A program made the position numbers and the translations under genes. Under the pieces are notes generated by a model. That model ran no database searches and was not told where the DNA came from. It worked only from the letters and a program-made list of their open reading frames with translations. DNA of 64,000 bases from Promethearchaeota archaeon (GTDB lineage: Archaea; Asgardarchaeota; Lokiarchaeia; Sigyniarchaeales; Promethearchaeaceae), in NCBI GenBank assembly GCA_016933055.1, contig JAFGBS010000033.1, positions 1-64,000 on the forward strand. The letters run 5' to 3'. Position 1 is the stretch's first letter, and each line of letters starts with the position of its first letter. This document shows positions 53,721-62,649 of this stretch, in pieces.

Positions 53721-53954
53721 ATGGTTGGGAAGAAAAAAACACTGTTTCCGCAATGCCCACGCTGTAATTTAAAAATGCGGATAGAAATTAATACTGAAGT
53801 GATTGAAGTCGAACCAGGTAGTTTTTATTTAATCGTTCATGCCCATGGAGATTTAGACGTCGACGCTCATGCGGTAATCATTGAAGTTGATAATAATTTT
53901 GGAATTCGCGGTATACGGGTGTCAGATATATTTGAATATACCTATGATATCTAA
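53721..53954 (+). CDS. Small zinc-knuckle protein
   Basis: The 77 residues hold one C-x2-C (CPRCNLKM) and a His-rich strand segment LIVHAHGDLDVDAHAVIIEV, which could supply further metal ligands. A C-terminal strand GIRGIRVSDIF follows. It looks like a compact beta-rich metal-binding protein; I do not know the family's function. The near-leaderless promoter supports that it is a gene. Confidence 0.65.
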   Translation: MVGKKKTLFPQCPRCNLKMRIEINTEVIEVEPGSFYLIVHAHGDLDVDAHAVIIEVDNNFGIRGIRVSDIFEYTYDI

Positions 53955-53969
53955 GCCCAAACCCTCTTA

Positions 53970-54755
53970 TCATTGATTTTGAATCGATTGCTCGTAGGTA
54001 ATCAATGCAGCACCCAACGCTCCGGTTATTTGGGGGTTCTCGGGAACAAAAATAGGGAAGCCAATTTCTTCTTCTAGTGCTTTTCTTACTGCCACATTCC
54101 AAGCCACTCCTCCACAAAAAACTAGCGGAGATTCAACATTAATTCGTTTTGCCATTGCTCCTACTCTTTTCGCAATAGAGATGTGGATTCCCATGGCAAT
54201 ATCCTCCTTTTTTTTACCTTGAGAAAACAAGCCAATGACTTCGCTTTCTGCAAACACCGTACAAGTGGAAGAGACTTTTTCGGGTGAGTTCGACTTTAAA
54301 GCCAGATTCCCTAAATCTTGTAAGGGTATATCCAATGCCTGAGCCATTACTTCAAGGAATCTACCCGTTCCTGCAGCACATTTGTCATTCATTTGAAAAT
54401 CAACTATTTTTCCCGAATTTTTCTCTATTTTGATGACCTTAGAGTCCTGACCACCAATATCAATTATTGATAATGCATTCGGAAAATAAAATTGTACACC
54501 GCGCGCGTGAGCAGAAATTTCTGTAATTCTTTGATCAGCAATATCTAAAGAATGTCTTCCATATCCAGTACTCATGATGTGAGAAATCTGTTCTTTTTTG
54601 AGACGATTCTTTGTCAATATCTGATTGAAAAGCGAGTTTCCAACTTCATTATATTGGTATGAGGATCGATCGATGAGGAAGTCTTGAAGCTTATCATTAT
54701 TTAACAGAACTATCTTAGTTACCAAACTTCCTATGTCGATACCTACATTATACAT
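53970..54755 (-). CDS. 2-hydroxyacyl-CoA dehydratase activase-type ATPase (HgdC/BadFG family)
   Basis: The 261 residues have the ASKHA fold: MYNVGIDIGSLVTKIVL, STGYGRHSLDIADQ, SIIDIGGQDSKVI, NDKCAAGTGRFLEV and VSSTCTVFAESEV (the two cysteines that share a [4Fe-4S] cluster between subunits), and VFCGGVAWN and TGALGAALI. It transfers an energised electron to 2-hydroxyacyl-CoA dehydratases or benzoyl-CoA reductases using ATP. No dehydratase gene is in the window, so its partner is elsewhere. Confidence 0.9.
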   Translation of the reverse strand: MYNVGIDIGSLVTKIVLLNNDKLQDFLIDRSSYQYNEVGNSLFNQILTKNRLKKEQISHIMSTGYGRHSLDIADQRITEISAHARGVQFYFPNALSIIDIGGQDSKVIKIEKNSGKIVDFQMNDKCAAGTGRFLEVMAQALDIPLQDLGNLALKSNSPEKVSSTCTVFAESEVIGLFSQGKKKEDIAMGIHISIAKRVGAMAKRINVESPLVFCGGVAWNVAVRKALEEEIGFPIFVPENPQITGALGAALITYEQSIQNQ

Positions 54756-54907
54756 CTTGCATTTACATAGAACAGAACGAACAAAAATTTTGTGAAATCA
54801 GTATCATTTCGTTAATTTTTAAGCAGAGCATACACATTAATCATCAAACAACACAAAATTTCTACCTTAAGCTACAAACACAAACAGAACTTCGTGGGTT
54901 CTTACTA

Positions 54908-55867
54908 ATGGAAAAACAACTAAATCAACTTATTAAAAATTTTATTGATGCTATAGAAAATGTTGATATGATCGCACTTATTGATCGTGATGGTTTGGTT
55001 CTGATGTCTATGCTAAAAGAAACTGAAGATGCTATATTAGGTGCGATCACTGCAGCATTTGACATGTTTATAGAGCGATTGAAACAAGAATTCATGGGTT
55101 CCGAGTTTATTAACATAATGACACTGGGAAAACGAAAGTTCTTTTTCGCAAGTGTTGGAGATAATGCAATATTAACTGTAGTTGCAAATGAAAAAGGTAT
55201 CGAAAGTGAAATCCGAGTGTATAGTGAGTTAGCATTGGGGAGAGTAAACCGAATTCTGTCAGGTGAGGAAAACGTTTCTCTAGAAATCCCGGGTATCATA
55301 AAAATTATGAGTAAAATGAAAGTTTTTTCGCGATTTAAGGACGGAAAACTTCCAAAAGGGATCTTTACTATTAAAGTAATTTTATGTGGGGATTATCGTG
55401 TAGGAAAAACTTCTCTAATCCGACGCTTTGTAAACGACTCCTTCGAACAAAGCTATGTAGCTACCATCGGTGTTGATATATCTCGTAGAGAAATGCGGTT
55501 TGATGAGAACTGTACGTTGAATTTTCTTATCTGGGATATCGGGGGACAGTTGCATCAAATGGCTCCTTACCGGAAGCGATTTTATAATGGTGCTCATGCA
55601 GCATTTTTAATATTTGATAAAACACGTAGAGACAGTTTTCTAAATATTAAAAAATGGACAGAAGATATTGATCGTCGCAATCCTCAAGGTATTCCAAAAA
55701 TTCTGATCGGAAACAAAACTGACTTAACTTTCGATATCGAAGTGACGGATGAGGAAATTATGGAATTATCGGAAAAATTGGGATTTGAATACATAGAAAC
55801 ATCGGCAAAAACCGGAGAGAATGTCGATTTAGCATTCAAATATATTGCTCTTCAATCTATTTCCTAA
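54908..55867 (+). CDS. Roadblock/LC7-small GTPase fusion protein
   Basis: The 319 residues join a Roadblock/LC7 domain (1-115: VDMIALIDRDGLVLMSM, then FINIMTLGKRKFFFASVGDNAILTVVA) to a Rab-like GTPase (about 152-319). GTPase motifs are G1 GDYRVGKTS at 161-169, switch I in VATIGVDIS, G3 WDIGGQ at 209-214, G4 NKTD at 269-272 and G5 SAK at 299-301. Roadblock dimers regulate Ras-like GTPases as separate chains in MglA/MglB and LAMTOR systems; here both are one protein. No membrane anchor or C-terminal cysteine is visible. Confidence 0.92.
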   Translation: MEKQLNQLIKNFIDAIENVDMIALIDRDGLVLMSMLKETEDAILGAITAAFDMFIERLKQEFMGSEFINIMTLGKRKFFFASVGDNAILTVVANEKGIESEIRVYSELALGRVNRILSGEENVSLEIPGIIKIMSKMKVFSRFKDGKLPKGIFTIKVILCGDYRVGKTSLIRRFVNDSFEQSYVATIGVDISRREMRFDENCTLNFLIWDIGGQLHQMAPYRKRFYNGAHAAFLIFDKTRRDSFLNIKKWTEDIDRRNPQGIPKILIGNKTDLTFDIEVTDEEIMELSEKLGFEYIETSAKTGENVDLAFKYIALQSIS

Positions 55868-55870
55868 AAT

Positions 55871-56287
55871 CTACGAAAAGGTTTCTAATATTTCTTCAAT
55901 TGCGGTCCGTATTTTTTCGGTTGGTTGATGTAACAATGATTGGATCAATACCTCTTTATCATTGGAACAAATGCTCCCAAAATAACCAAATAGTTTCTCT
56001 AAGTAACGTTTTCTTTCTATTAGGTCATTAGGAATGTTTAAAAGTATTGATTTAATAAATTGAACTGTGTTTTTCGGTTCGTTAGGAATTAAAGTTTCAG
56101 CTTTTTGAATTTGGTATTCACTTTTTATTATGTCATATTTTTGAAGACGCTTGAAATAATCCCTATTTATCATTGTAATTCTATTGGGGATCGAATCTTT
56201 TGATATAAGTCGTAATAATGATAATATCTCGGACTCGATCTTTTTTATCTGCAACTCTATTTCTTCCAAGTCAAAATTTTCTAGCAT
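55871..56287 (-). CDS. Hypothetical helical protein
   Basis: The 138 residues appear entirely helical with heptad-like Leu/Ile spacing (LEEIELQIKKIESEILSLLRLI) and a repeated-helix C-terminus (IQSLLHQPTEKIRTAIEEILE). I do not recognise it. It converges with the Roadblock-GTPase fusion gene, 3 bases apart, and lies downstream of the second TBP gene on the same strand. Confidence 0.5.
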   Translation of the reverse strand: MLENFDLEEIELQIKKIESEILSLLRLISKDSIPNRITMINRDYFKRLQKYDIIKSEYQIQKAETLIPNEPKNTVQFIKSILLNIPNDLIERKRYLEKLFGYFGSICSNDKEVLIQSLLHQPTEKIRTAIEEILETFS

Positions 56288-56402
56288 GAGTAGGAATTTA
56301 GTATAAACTCAAAAATAAATGCTTTTTGCACTAATGAATGATTTACTGCATTATCTTACTAAAAAACAGCTAAAAAGAGGAAAAGATGAAGATGTGTTAT
56401 GT

Positions 56403-57008
56403 TTAATATACTAATTCAAAATCATAGATTTGCTGGATTAAGTTTTTCAAAGAGTTTTCAAGATGCTCTACTGAACGGATTCCTAAACAAATAATTTTGG
56501 AATTCGAGAATAATAAGAACGCACCACCTTCTTCCAAATCTCGGATGATGGCTGCGGGAAACTGCTCAGGTTCATATATGCAATTCATTAAAGTAAGGCA
56601 AGCCATTTCTAAATTAATTCTTTTATTTAAATTAGTCATAGCAACAAAATTTTGGATGGATATTGCGAATTCAGTATATTTAATCCGTGCTTTAGTAAGT
56701 ACTTTCTCGATTTGCTGCTTTATCTCAGGAATTTGGTCTTCACGTTTCAATCCAGTTATAATCATTTTCCCATTTTTGAAAATTATTACAGACACATCAC
56801 CAACTTTAAATAACACACATGGGAAACGATTGAGAGATCGAACATCAATGACGGCTTCAATTTTTGTAAAATCAATATCTTCTTGCTTATTTTCTAATTC
56901 GAGAATACCAAGCGCTACAATATTAGTAATGCGATAAGTAAACTCAATTTCCTGAGAAAGCTCGGAATTTTCCACGTAAAGTGTTGTATATTCGGAATAT
57001 TGCTCCAT
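56403..57008 (-). CDS. Divergent second TATA-binding protein
   Basis: From ATG 57008 the product is 201 residues with two TBP half repeats. The intercalating phenylalanines are kept: RFPCVLFKV and VIIFKNGKMIITG in the first half, QFPAAIIRD and FLLFSNSKIICLG in the second. Surrounding residues differ strongly from the TBP at 20403, notably the second half, where S-N-S-K replaces the usual S-S-G-K. AAGGGT 7 bases upstream supports ATG 57008; a TTG at 57023 would add five residues. It probably serves a subset of promoters. Confidence 0.85.
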   Translation of the reverse strand: MEQYSEYTTLYVENSELSQEIEFTYRITNIVALGILELENKQEDIDFTKIEAVIDVRSLNRFPCVLFKVGDVSVIIFKNGKMIITGLKREDQIPEIKQQIEKVLTKARIKYTEFAISIQNFVAMTNLNKRINLEMACLTLMNCIYEPEQFPAAIIRDLEEGGAFLLFSNSKIICLGIRSVEHLENSLKNLIQQIYDFELVY

Positions 57009-57441
57009 TATTTTACCCTTCAATTTGGTTTAAGTCAATTCATCTAATTTTGTCGATAATTTGAAACACATAATTTTACTCTTATTACTTATTATGAGCA
57101 TTTTTGTTAGAAACATTACAATGCTTTTTCTGATAACATTTTAAAGTCCATTGATCTTCTATTTCTGTTGATCTTATAAAGATCTTTGAACACCATTTAT
57201 TTCGATATTTTTTTATATTGGATATTATCTGGATAATACATTTTGTCGCATTTAATTCTTCTTTAGTCGACTTTTGCCGAGTAAAGTCGCCGATTATACG
57301 GTCATTCAAACACAAGAAAAATCGTCGAATCAGTGAATCTAAGCCAATTTTTTAATGTTGTTATATGATCTCATATATTTAAATGCCACTACTAATCAGA
57401 AATCATTAGGTTAATATCTAAACGTTAATTCGATTAAGAGA
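57009..57441. other. Divergent promoter region with phased GTCG element
   Basis: About 430 bases between the second TBP and the MFS gene. A 76-codon minus-strand frame at 57085-57315 looks non-coding. GTCG words are frequent (57050-57060, 57245-57248, and the phased element 57263-57298). ATATATTTAAAT at 57373-57384 could be the TATA box of the MFS gene. Confidence 0.5.
57263..57298. promoter_or_regulatory. Phased GTCG element, copy 2
   Basis: GTCG begins at 57266, GCCG at 57276 and GTCG at 57286, exactly 10 bases apart. The 36 bases agree at 22 positions with 30251-30286. Both copies are some 200-290 bases upstream of a minus-strand transcription-factor gene. Confidence 0.45.
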
Positions 57442-58764
57442 ATGTCACCCGATCGACAAAAGAGAATATTATTCCAAAATCCGATATGGGGATTAGGATC
57501 TTTTCAAGCACTTGCGATGTTTAGGCGTGGACTCTTTTATACTTTTTTATCGATCTACTTGCGCAACTTCTTGGGTTTAACTGTCACAGCGACATCGCTC
57601 TATGCTACTATTCCAATGATTCTCAGTGTTATTGGACAGAATCTTATATGGGGACCTCTTTCAGATCGATTTCAAAGAAGGAGAACATTGATTATTACGG
57701 GAGAAGTTATTGCGGGGATAATGTTAATTCTTGTTTGGTATCTTCATACTATCCCAACTTCCCAAATCATCGCTGGATACATCATCATTATCGGATTGAC
57801 TGCTACCGAATTGTTTTGGTCTATGTCGAATATTGGGTGGTCTGCATTAATAAGTGATCTATATCCATCCAAGAAAAGGACGAGAATAATGGGATGGTTA
57901 AACAGTATTGGAGGAATTGGTCGAATCATTGGCGCAACATTGGGGGGATTTTTTTATGACTTAAATGGTCAACAATACGAAGGATGGGGATTTGAACAGG
58001 GGCTATTATTTTTTGTCGCCTCAGGGATTATGTTTTTATCCATAATTCCCATGAGTTTTACACCTGAAGGGGGAAAATCTTCATCTACCCCAGAACAAAT
58101 TCCACAAGAAGAGCCAGTATTAAATCTGGATCCCCTTTTAATTCGCAAAATTTATCTCATCTTTGTCATATCTCTCATTTTCATTAATTTTGGAAGAAAT
58201 TCCATTACTACCATCCAATCTCAGTATCTTACCTTAGATTCTGGATTTGATGTCACATCTCGAATCCTAGGTAGAATTGCTAATATGCGCTCCATTGCAA
58301 TGATTATATTGGGTTTAGTAACAGGTTGGATATGTAAAAAAATTGGTGAGGATATTGCTGTTATTTTTGGAGCCCTAATTGGTATTATTTCCTTACTACT
58401 ATTTGCATCACCAGTGGGTATTAACTCTATCTATGGTGCTAGTGTCGGTTTAGGTGTTTCAGATCTGGTAGTCTCTGCTGCTTCCTATACTTATGCATCC
58501 AAACTAATTCCTTATGAGAAACGGGCTCGTTTGTTCGCTGTATATAATGCTACGTTCTTCTTGTCGTGGGGGCTTTCGGGAACCTTATTCTTAGCTCCTA
58601 TTGTCGATCTATTGCTAGTTCGAGGGTATTCAGAAATATTTGCTTATCGTGTAAGTTTTCTTATAGCGGCAGGTATTACATTAATAGGATTTGGTATCTT
58701 CCTGGGTCTAGTAATTTTCACTAAAAAAAAGCAATACCGAAAAGAAATAATAAATCTGTTTTAA
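57442..58764 (+). CDS. MFS transporter
   Basis: The 440 residues form about 12 transmembrane helices with the MFS motif GPLSDRFQRRRTLII after helix 2 and a helix-4 segment ISDLYPSKKRTRIMGW. The second half lacks a strong copy of the motif. The substrate is unknown; the convergent GH63-like enzyme gene, overlapping by 4 bases at the 3' end, hints at sugars. A possible TATA box lies at 57373-57384. Confidence 0.85.
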   Translation: MSPDRQKRILFQNPIWGLGSFQALAMFRRGLFYTFLSIYLRNFLGLTVTATSLYATIPMILSVIGQNLIWGPLSDRFQRRRTLIITGEVIAGIMLILVWYLHTIPTSQIIAGYIIIIGLTATELFWSMSNIGWSALISDLYPSKKRTRIMGWLNSIGGIGRIIGATLGGFFYDLNGQQYEGWGFEQGLLFFVASGIMFLSIIPMSFTPEGGKSSSTPEQIPQEEPVLNLDPLLIRKIYLIFVISLIFINFGRNSITTIQSQYLTLDSGFDVTSRILGRIANMRSIAMIILGLVTGWICKKIGEDIAVIFGALIGIISLLLFASPVGINSIYGASVGLGVSDLVVSAASYTYASKLIPYEKRARLFAVYNATFFLSWGLSGTLFLAPIVDLLLVRGYSEIFAYRVSFLIAAGITLIGFGIFLGLVIFTKKKQYRKEIINLF

Positions 58765-60566
58765 TCTACTTTTTTATTTAATAAACCGTGATTGCTTCCT
58801 TCGTAAATTACAGAACCTTTTACAGATTTCATATCGCTAAATGAAGTTACTTCTGCAGTAATTTTTTGGTTTGGATCAGAATTCATGTACACAATTTTAT
58901 CAAAATATGGCAATTCGATTGTGATTTTTGTTCCTAATAGTAATTCGGGTAAGTGTGGCTCCAAAGTTATTTCATTTTTTTGGAAATGAATACCTAAAAC
59001 ATCTTCGATTAGCATCGTATTCGATAATCCCGTCCACCCAACAAAATTTTTCACGGGTTTTCCTCCGATGGTGATTTGTTTATATAAATTTCCCTTCTTT
59101 CGAGTTAATTCATTTATCCTATATGCATCCGAATCATAAAACTCATAAATAGATCCCTCATTTCTGTAGGTTTGGGCAATCCCATTCACTAATTTAAAAG
59201 CCAATTCTCCCGCGAGTTTGTTTTCTCCATATTTTTCAAGACTTTTCACTCCTACATATGCCGTATTTATCCAAACTGCTCCCCTCCAACAATCTTTCAT
59301 AAAATCGGGATAATTCCGAGCAACAGAGGGAAATGGAATCACTGTGTTAAATGTGTATTCATCCTTGATATGTGCAATTAATTTCCTTGCTTGTTCTTCA
59401 TCAGGTATTTCAGCAAACATAGGAAAGATTGATGCAATTGTGGGGATTTTGCTAAGTTCTTTTTTTAGGTAATCATAATCATAATACAAACCAGTTTTTT
59501 CATCCCAGAGATATTTATTAATTAAATGTTTGAGTTTCTCTCTTTGGTCGACAAAATATTTTGAATCTTCTATATAACCGAGTTTCTCCGCTATTTTCGC
59601 TAGACAATCATTTTGTAAAACCATCCATGTATTAAAGTCCACTGCCCAGAGATGATCGATATTGTACTTTAATTTCTCAGAGCGGTCGGTAAAGCGGGGG
59701 CTATTATCAATACCCGATTCATATGAATGTTTCCATACAAACAAGCCGTTTTTTCGGCGATACTCATATAAAAAGCGATGGAAGCGAGTTAATTTGGGGT
59801 ATAGTTCTTCCAAAACCTGAAACTCATCATCCATTTCCGCTGCTTTTAGTAAAGCCCAAGCGAGAAGGGGGGGATTTGTGATTACATAGTAGGGGCGTTT
59901 TCCATAGGTTATATTTTGGGGACACTGGCCTTCTTCGGATTGTAAGTCTAAGAATACTCTTAAGATTTCTCTGGCGATTTTTGGATCCCAAACTCTCCAA
60001 ATTCCGCTAATAAAAGCCGAATCCCATAAATATGGATGGCCATACGGACCTCCAGGAATGCTAAATACATTGTTTATCTTTCCAAAGGGATGGATTAGGT
60101 TTATGTCCAATAATTCATAGATTTTATCAAATGTAGAAACCAATGCTGAATATTCTTCAATATTATCTCCATTTTTGATGGATAGTTTTGGAGGATTTAC
60201 AGGCTCTCTAAATGGTTTTGGCAAGATGGATACATATTTCCATATTTTAGTGGAAATAAATCCACATACCGCAATTATCACTAATTCCATCAAAATTAAT
60301 AACACACGAATTCCCATATTAGCGGGGATCCATGAATACAGTACAAGCAATATATACAGTGTAATATTAATACCTAGAATTGTAGCAAAAACGAGAAACG
60401 GTGCATATCCAAAAATACGAATCAGTGTGAATAATTTAGATTCCTTTAATTGTGCGAGCGCTTTGTTTCTAAACCGTTGCTTCACTTTAAGGAGCATTAA
60501 ATTAATAATACCGATAAATACTCCAATGACCAAACTAAGAACGAGTATTAAACCTATATTATCCAT
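58761..60566 (-). CDS. Membrane-anchored GH63/GH37-like glycosidase
   Basis: The 601 residues begin with about three transmembrane helices (to residue 120), then an alpha/alpha toroid glycosidase. Landmarks are GGPYGHPYLWDSAFISGIW, CPQNITYG, YESGIDNSPRFTD (the Asp of the trehalase/GH63 type S-G-x-D), DCWRGAVWINTAYVGVKSL and GSIYEFYDSDA (probable base Glu). Relatives cleave glucosides or mannosylglycerate. The membrane domain is unusual for these enzymes. The 3' end overlaps the MFS gene by 4 bases. Confidence 0.8.
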   Translation of the reverse strand: MDNIGLILVLSLVIGVFIGIINLMLLKVKQRFRNKALAQLKESKLFTLIRIFGYAPFLVFATILGINITLYILLVLYSWIPANMGIRVLLILMELVIIAVCGFISTKIWKYVSILPKPFREPVNPPKLSIKNGDNIEEYSALVSTFDKIYELLDINLIHPFGKINNVFSIPGGPYGHPYLWDSAFISGIWRVWDPKIAREILRVFLDLQSEEGQCPQNITYGKRPYYVITNPPLLAWALLKAAEMDDEFQVLEELYPKLTRFHRFLYEYRRKNGLFVWKHSYESGIDNSPRFTDRSEKLKYNIDHLWAVDFNTWMVLQNDCLAKIAEKLGYIEDSKYFVDQREKLKHLINKYLWDEKTGLYYDYDYLKKELSKIPTIASIFPMFAEIPDEEQARKLIAHIKDEYTFNTVIPFPSVARNYPDFMKDCWRGAVWINTAYVGVKSLEKYGENKLAGELAFKLVNGIAQTYRNEGSIYEFYDSDAYRINELTRKKGNLYKQITIGGKPVKNFVGWTGLSNTMLIEDVLGIHFQKNEITLEPHLPELLLGTKITIELPYFDKIVYMNSDPNQKITAEVTSFSDMKSVKGSVIYEGSNHGLLNKKVD

Positions 60567-60578
60567 GTGGTTGTTTTA

Positions 60579-60608
60579 ATAACACATTAAAAAAAATGTT
60601 AGTGTTAT
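60579..60608. promoter_or_regulatory. Inverted repeat between divergent genes
   Basis: ATAACAC (60579-60585) and GTGTTAT (60602-60608) form an inverted repeat in the 86-base gap between the GH63-like gene and the small PH-like gene. It could be a shared operator. Confidence 0.35.
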
Positions 60609-60652
60609 ACTAATTGGAAGAGTTTTTTTAGGGATAAGGATTTTCCTTATGT

Positions 60653-61015
60653 ATGTTCCGAAAACGAATCAAACAGATATTTGAGCCCTATATGGGAATA
60701 CCCATCGTAAAATATGCTCCAAATGTAAATTTTTTCGGGCAAGAATCTAAGGGATTGGGACAAGTGCGGGGAAATGGAAGTTTAATCTTAACGGATTCTG
60801 AACTCTATTTTGAGATGTGGTGGCCTAATCGAAGCTTACGAATCCCTCGACAGATTATTACCAAAATTGAAACTCCAAAATGGCACTTGAAAAAAACAAA
60901 GGGCACACCCCTATTAAAGGTATACTTTATCAATAATCAAGGAAAGCAGGATTCTGCTGCTTGGATTGTACCAGATTTGCAAAATTGGGTTAGCATCTTA
61001 ATTGGAAAATTCTAG
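60653..61015 (+). CDS. Small PH/GRAM-like protein
   Basis: The 120 residues contain a beta-rich stretch GNGSLILTDSELYFEMWWP, RSLRIPRQIITKIETPKWH and PLLKVYFINNQ ending with a helix, the usual order of a GRAM/PH-like barrel (small strand, T-D-x-x-L, I-P-x-x-x-I). These often bind lipids or regulators. The assignment is by pattern. It converges with the ADP-forming synthetase gene (3-base gap). Confidence 0.55.
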   Translation: MFRKRIKQIFEPYMGIPIVKYAPNVNFFGQESKGLGQVRGNGSLILTDSELYFEMWWPNRSLRIPRQIITKIETPKWHLKKTKGTPLLKVYFINNQGKQDSAAWIVPDLQNWVSILIGKF

Positions 61016-61018
61016 ATT

Positions 61019-62503
61019 TTATTTATGTTTTTTCAATCGTAATAAAGCTCTACTTTTATCTCGTATTGCAGCGGCGAGTTGAACTGTTTCCGAGACAGTA
61101 GCTGATAGCGGAATATGAAATAATTCTAATGACTCTCGGATTAAATCATATTTTTCAATATATGGCACGAAACAAACTAATGGTTTAGTTGGATATTTCC
61201 GAGCTGTAATCGCTATTCTTCTTCCTATTTGCACACTAATCTGAGGAGGATAGGGCACCACGATGCATAGAACGATTTCGACTTTCTCTAATTGCATTAA
61301 ATAATCGAGAACGCCGATGATGTCTGCATCCGTACCTGCTCCTGTGATATCAATGGGATTACTAAAACCCCCAATATCAGCTACAGTTGATGTTACACGT
61401 GCTCGCATCTCTTCTTGCTCATGTTCAGTGAATTGGACTAATTCTAAGTCGTATTTGTGTAATAAATCAGAACATACAACACCATGACCTCCTGAAACTG
61501 ATAGAATAGCAACTTTTCCAGATAGACGTTTGTCCAAACGAATCGGCTTCTTGGAAGAAGCGAGAACAGAATAGGTTTTTATGTAATTCAGCACTTCCAT
61601 TTCAGTAATAGGTTGGAGAATTCCATACTGTTTAAAAGCAGATCTAGCCACCTCGAAATTTGTTGCAATACTAGCCGTATGGGATTGAATGGCAGACTTG
61701 CTTGCTTCGGTGGTCCCTCCCGAATAAATAACGATGTCTTTCTTCGTTTTTTTTGACGATTCTAAAAATTGTCTCCCTTCACCCGGTCCAAAACCCTCTA
61801 AATAAAACGAGATTACATCTGTTTCCTTGTCCTCCGCATAATATTCCAGCATATGTACTTCATTGATCACTGCTTTATTTCCGACAGAGACCGCAGAAGA
61901 AACTCCAATTTCCCGAGATTTGAACGCAAGAAAGAATTGATCTAGTAAGATCCCTCCACTTTGAGATACTATACTGACATTACCTTTCGGGGGAAAAACT
62001 AATTTTTCTGATTGCAAAAATATAGAATCGATATAAGGGGGGTTAAATACACCCACACAATTAGGACCTATGAGTGGAACATTATTTTCTAAACACATTT
62101 TTGCTATTTGATTTTGTATTTTTCGTCCCTCTTTCGTTCCCGTTTCTGCGAATCCTCCGCTAATTAAAATTAATCCTTTCACACCTAGAAAAATACATTC
62201 TTCAATAGCAAATACGGCAATATTCGGTTGAACTGCAATAACGGCTATATCAGGTATTTCGGGTAAATTTTTGATTTCCCTATAGATTTTTTGTCCTTCT
62301 ATTTCTCCACCACGTGGATTCACTGCATAGCATTTTTCACCCAAATTCGTCTCAAACACATTTTTAAGAAACGTTGTAGTCCCGGGATTTATGTAATTTT
62401 TTGTAGAAATACCTACAACTACCATAGATTTAGGTCGAAAAATCGGCTCAAGATTAAAATGTACTCCTAATTCTTTTTCAGTAGAGGTTCGAGTTTTTCC
62501 CAT
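61019..62503 (-). CDS. ADP-forming acyl-CoA synthetase, alpha subunit type
   Basis: The 494 residues have the acetyl-CoA synthetase (ADP-forming) alpha layout: CoA-binding PKSMVVVGISTK, YAVNPRGGEIEGQKIY, IGPNCVGVFNPPY, VSIVSQSGGILLDQFF and the phosphorylated-His region SKSAIQSHTASIATN. It converts acyl-CoA plus ADP and phosphate to acid plus ATP, together with a beta (ATP-grasp) subunit that is not in the window. Such enzymes conserve energy from peptide, amino acid or sugar-acid fermentation, fitting the catabolic genes here. Confidence 0.88.
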   Translation of the reverse strand: MGKTRTSTEKELGVHFNLEPIFRPKSMVVVGISTKNYINPGTTTFLKNVFETNLGEKCYAVNPRGGEIEGQKIYREIKNLPEIPDIAVIAVQPNIAVFAIEECIFLGVKGLILISGGFAETGTKEGRKIQNQIAKMCLENNVPLIGPNCVGVFNPPYIDSIFLQSEKLVFPPKGNVSIVSQSGGILLDQFFLAFKSREIGVSSAVSVGNKAVINEVHMLEYYAEDKETDVISFYLEGFGPGEGRQFLESSKKTKKDIVIYSGGTTEASKSAIQSHTASIATNFEVARSAFKQYGILQPITEMEVLNYIKTYSVLASSKKPIRLDKRLSGKVAILSVSGGHGVVCSDLLHKYDLELVQFTEHEQEEMRARVTSTVADIGGFSNPIDITGAGTDADIIGVLDYLMQLEKVEIVLCIVVPYPPQISVQIGRRIAITARKYPTKPLVCFVPYIEKYDLIRESLELFHIPLSATVSETVQLAAAIRDKSRALLRLKKHK

Positions 62504-62649
62504 ATGATTTCTGATAAAAAATTGATATGATTATGTTAAAATTTTATGTAATGACATCATCAAAAATCATTAAATTCGTAGGATTTGACGGAAGCTATTT
62601 ACGATAACTTGCGTTCATTAGTACCAATACTACATGATTGTGACCTATC

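Noticed and set aside
54908..55867. Bacterial MglA/MglB-type system
   Set aside because: Roadblock and GTPase are in one chain with a Rab-like NKTD and SAK, and the surrounding genes are archaeal, so a bacterial gliding-switch origin is not supported.
57085..57315. 76-codon minus-strand frame upstream of the second TBP
   Set aside because: Composition unlike coding DNA, no start signals, overlaps the phased GTCG element.
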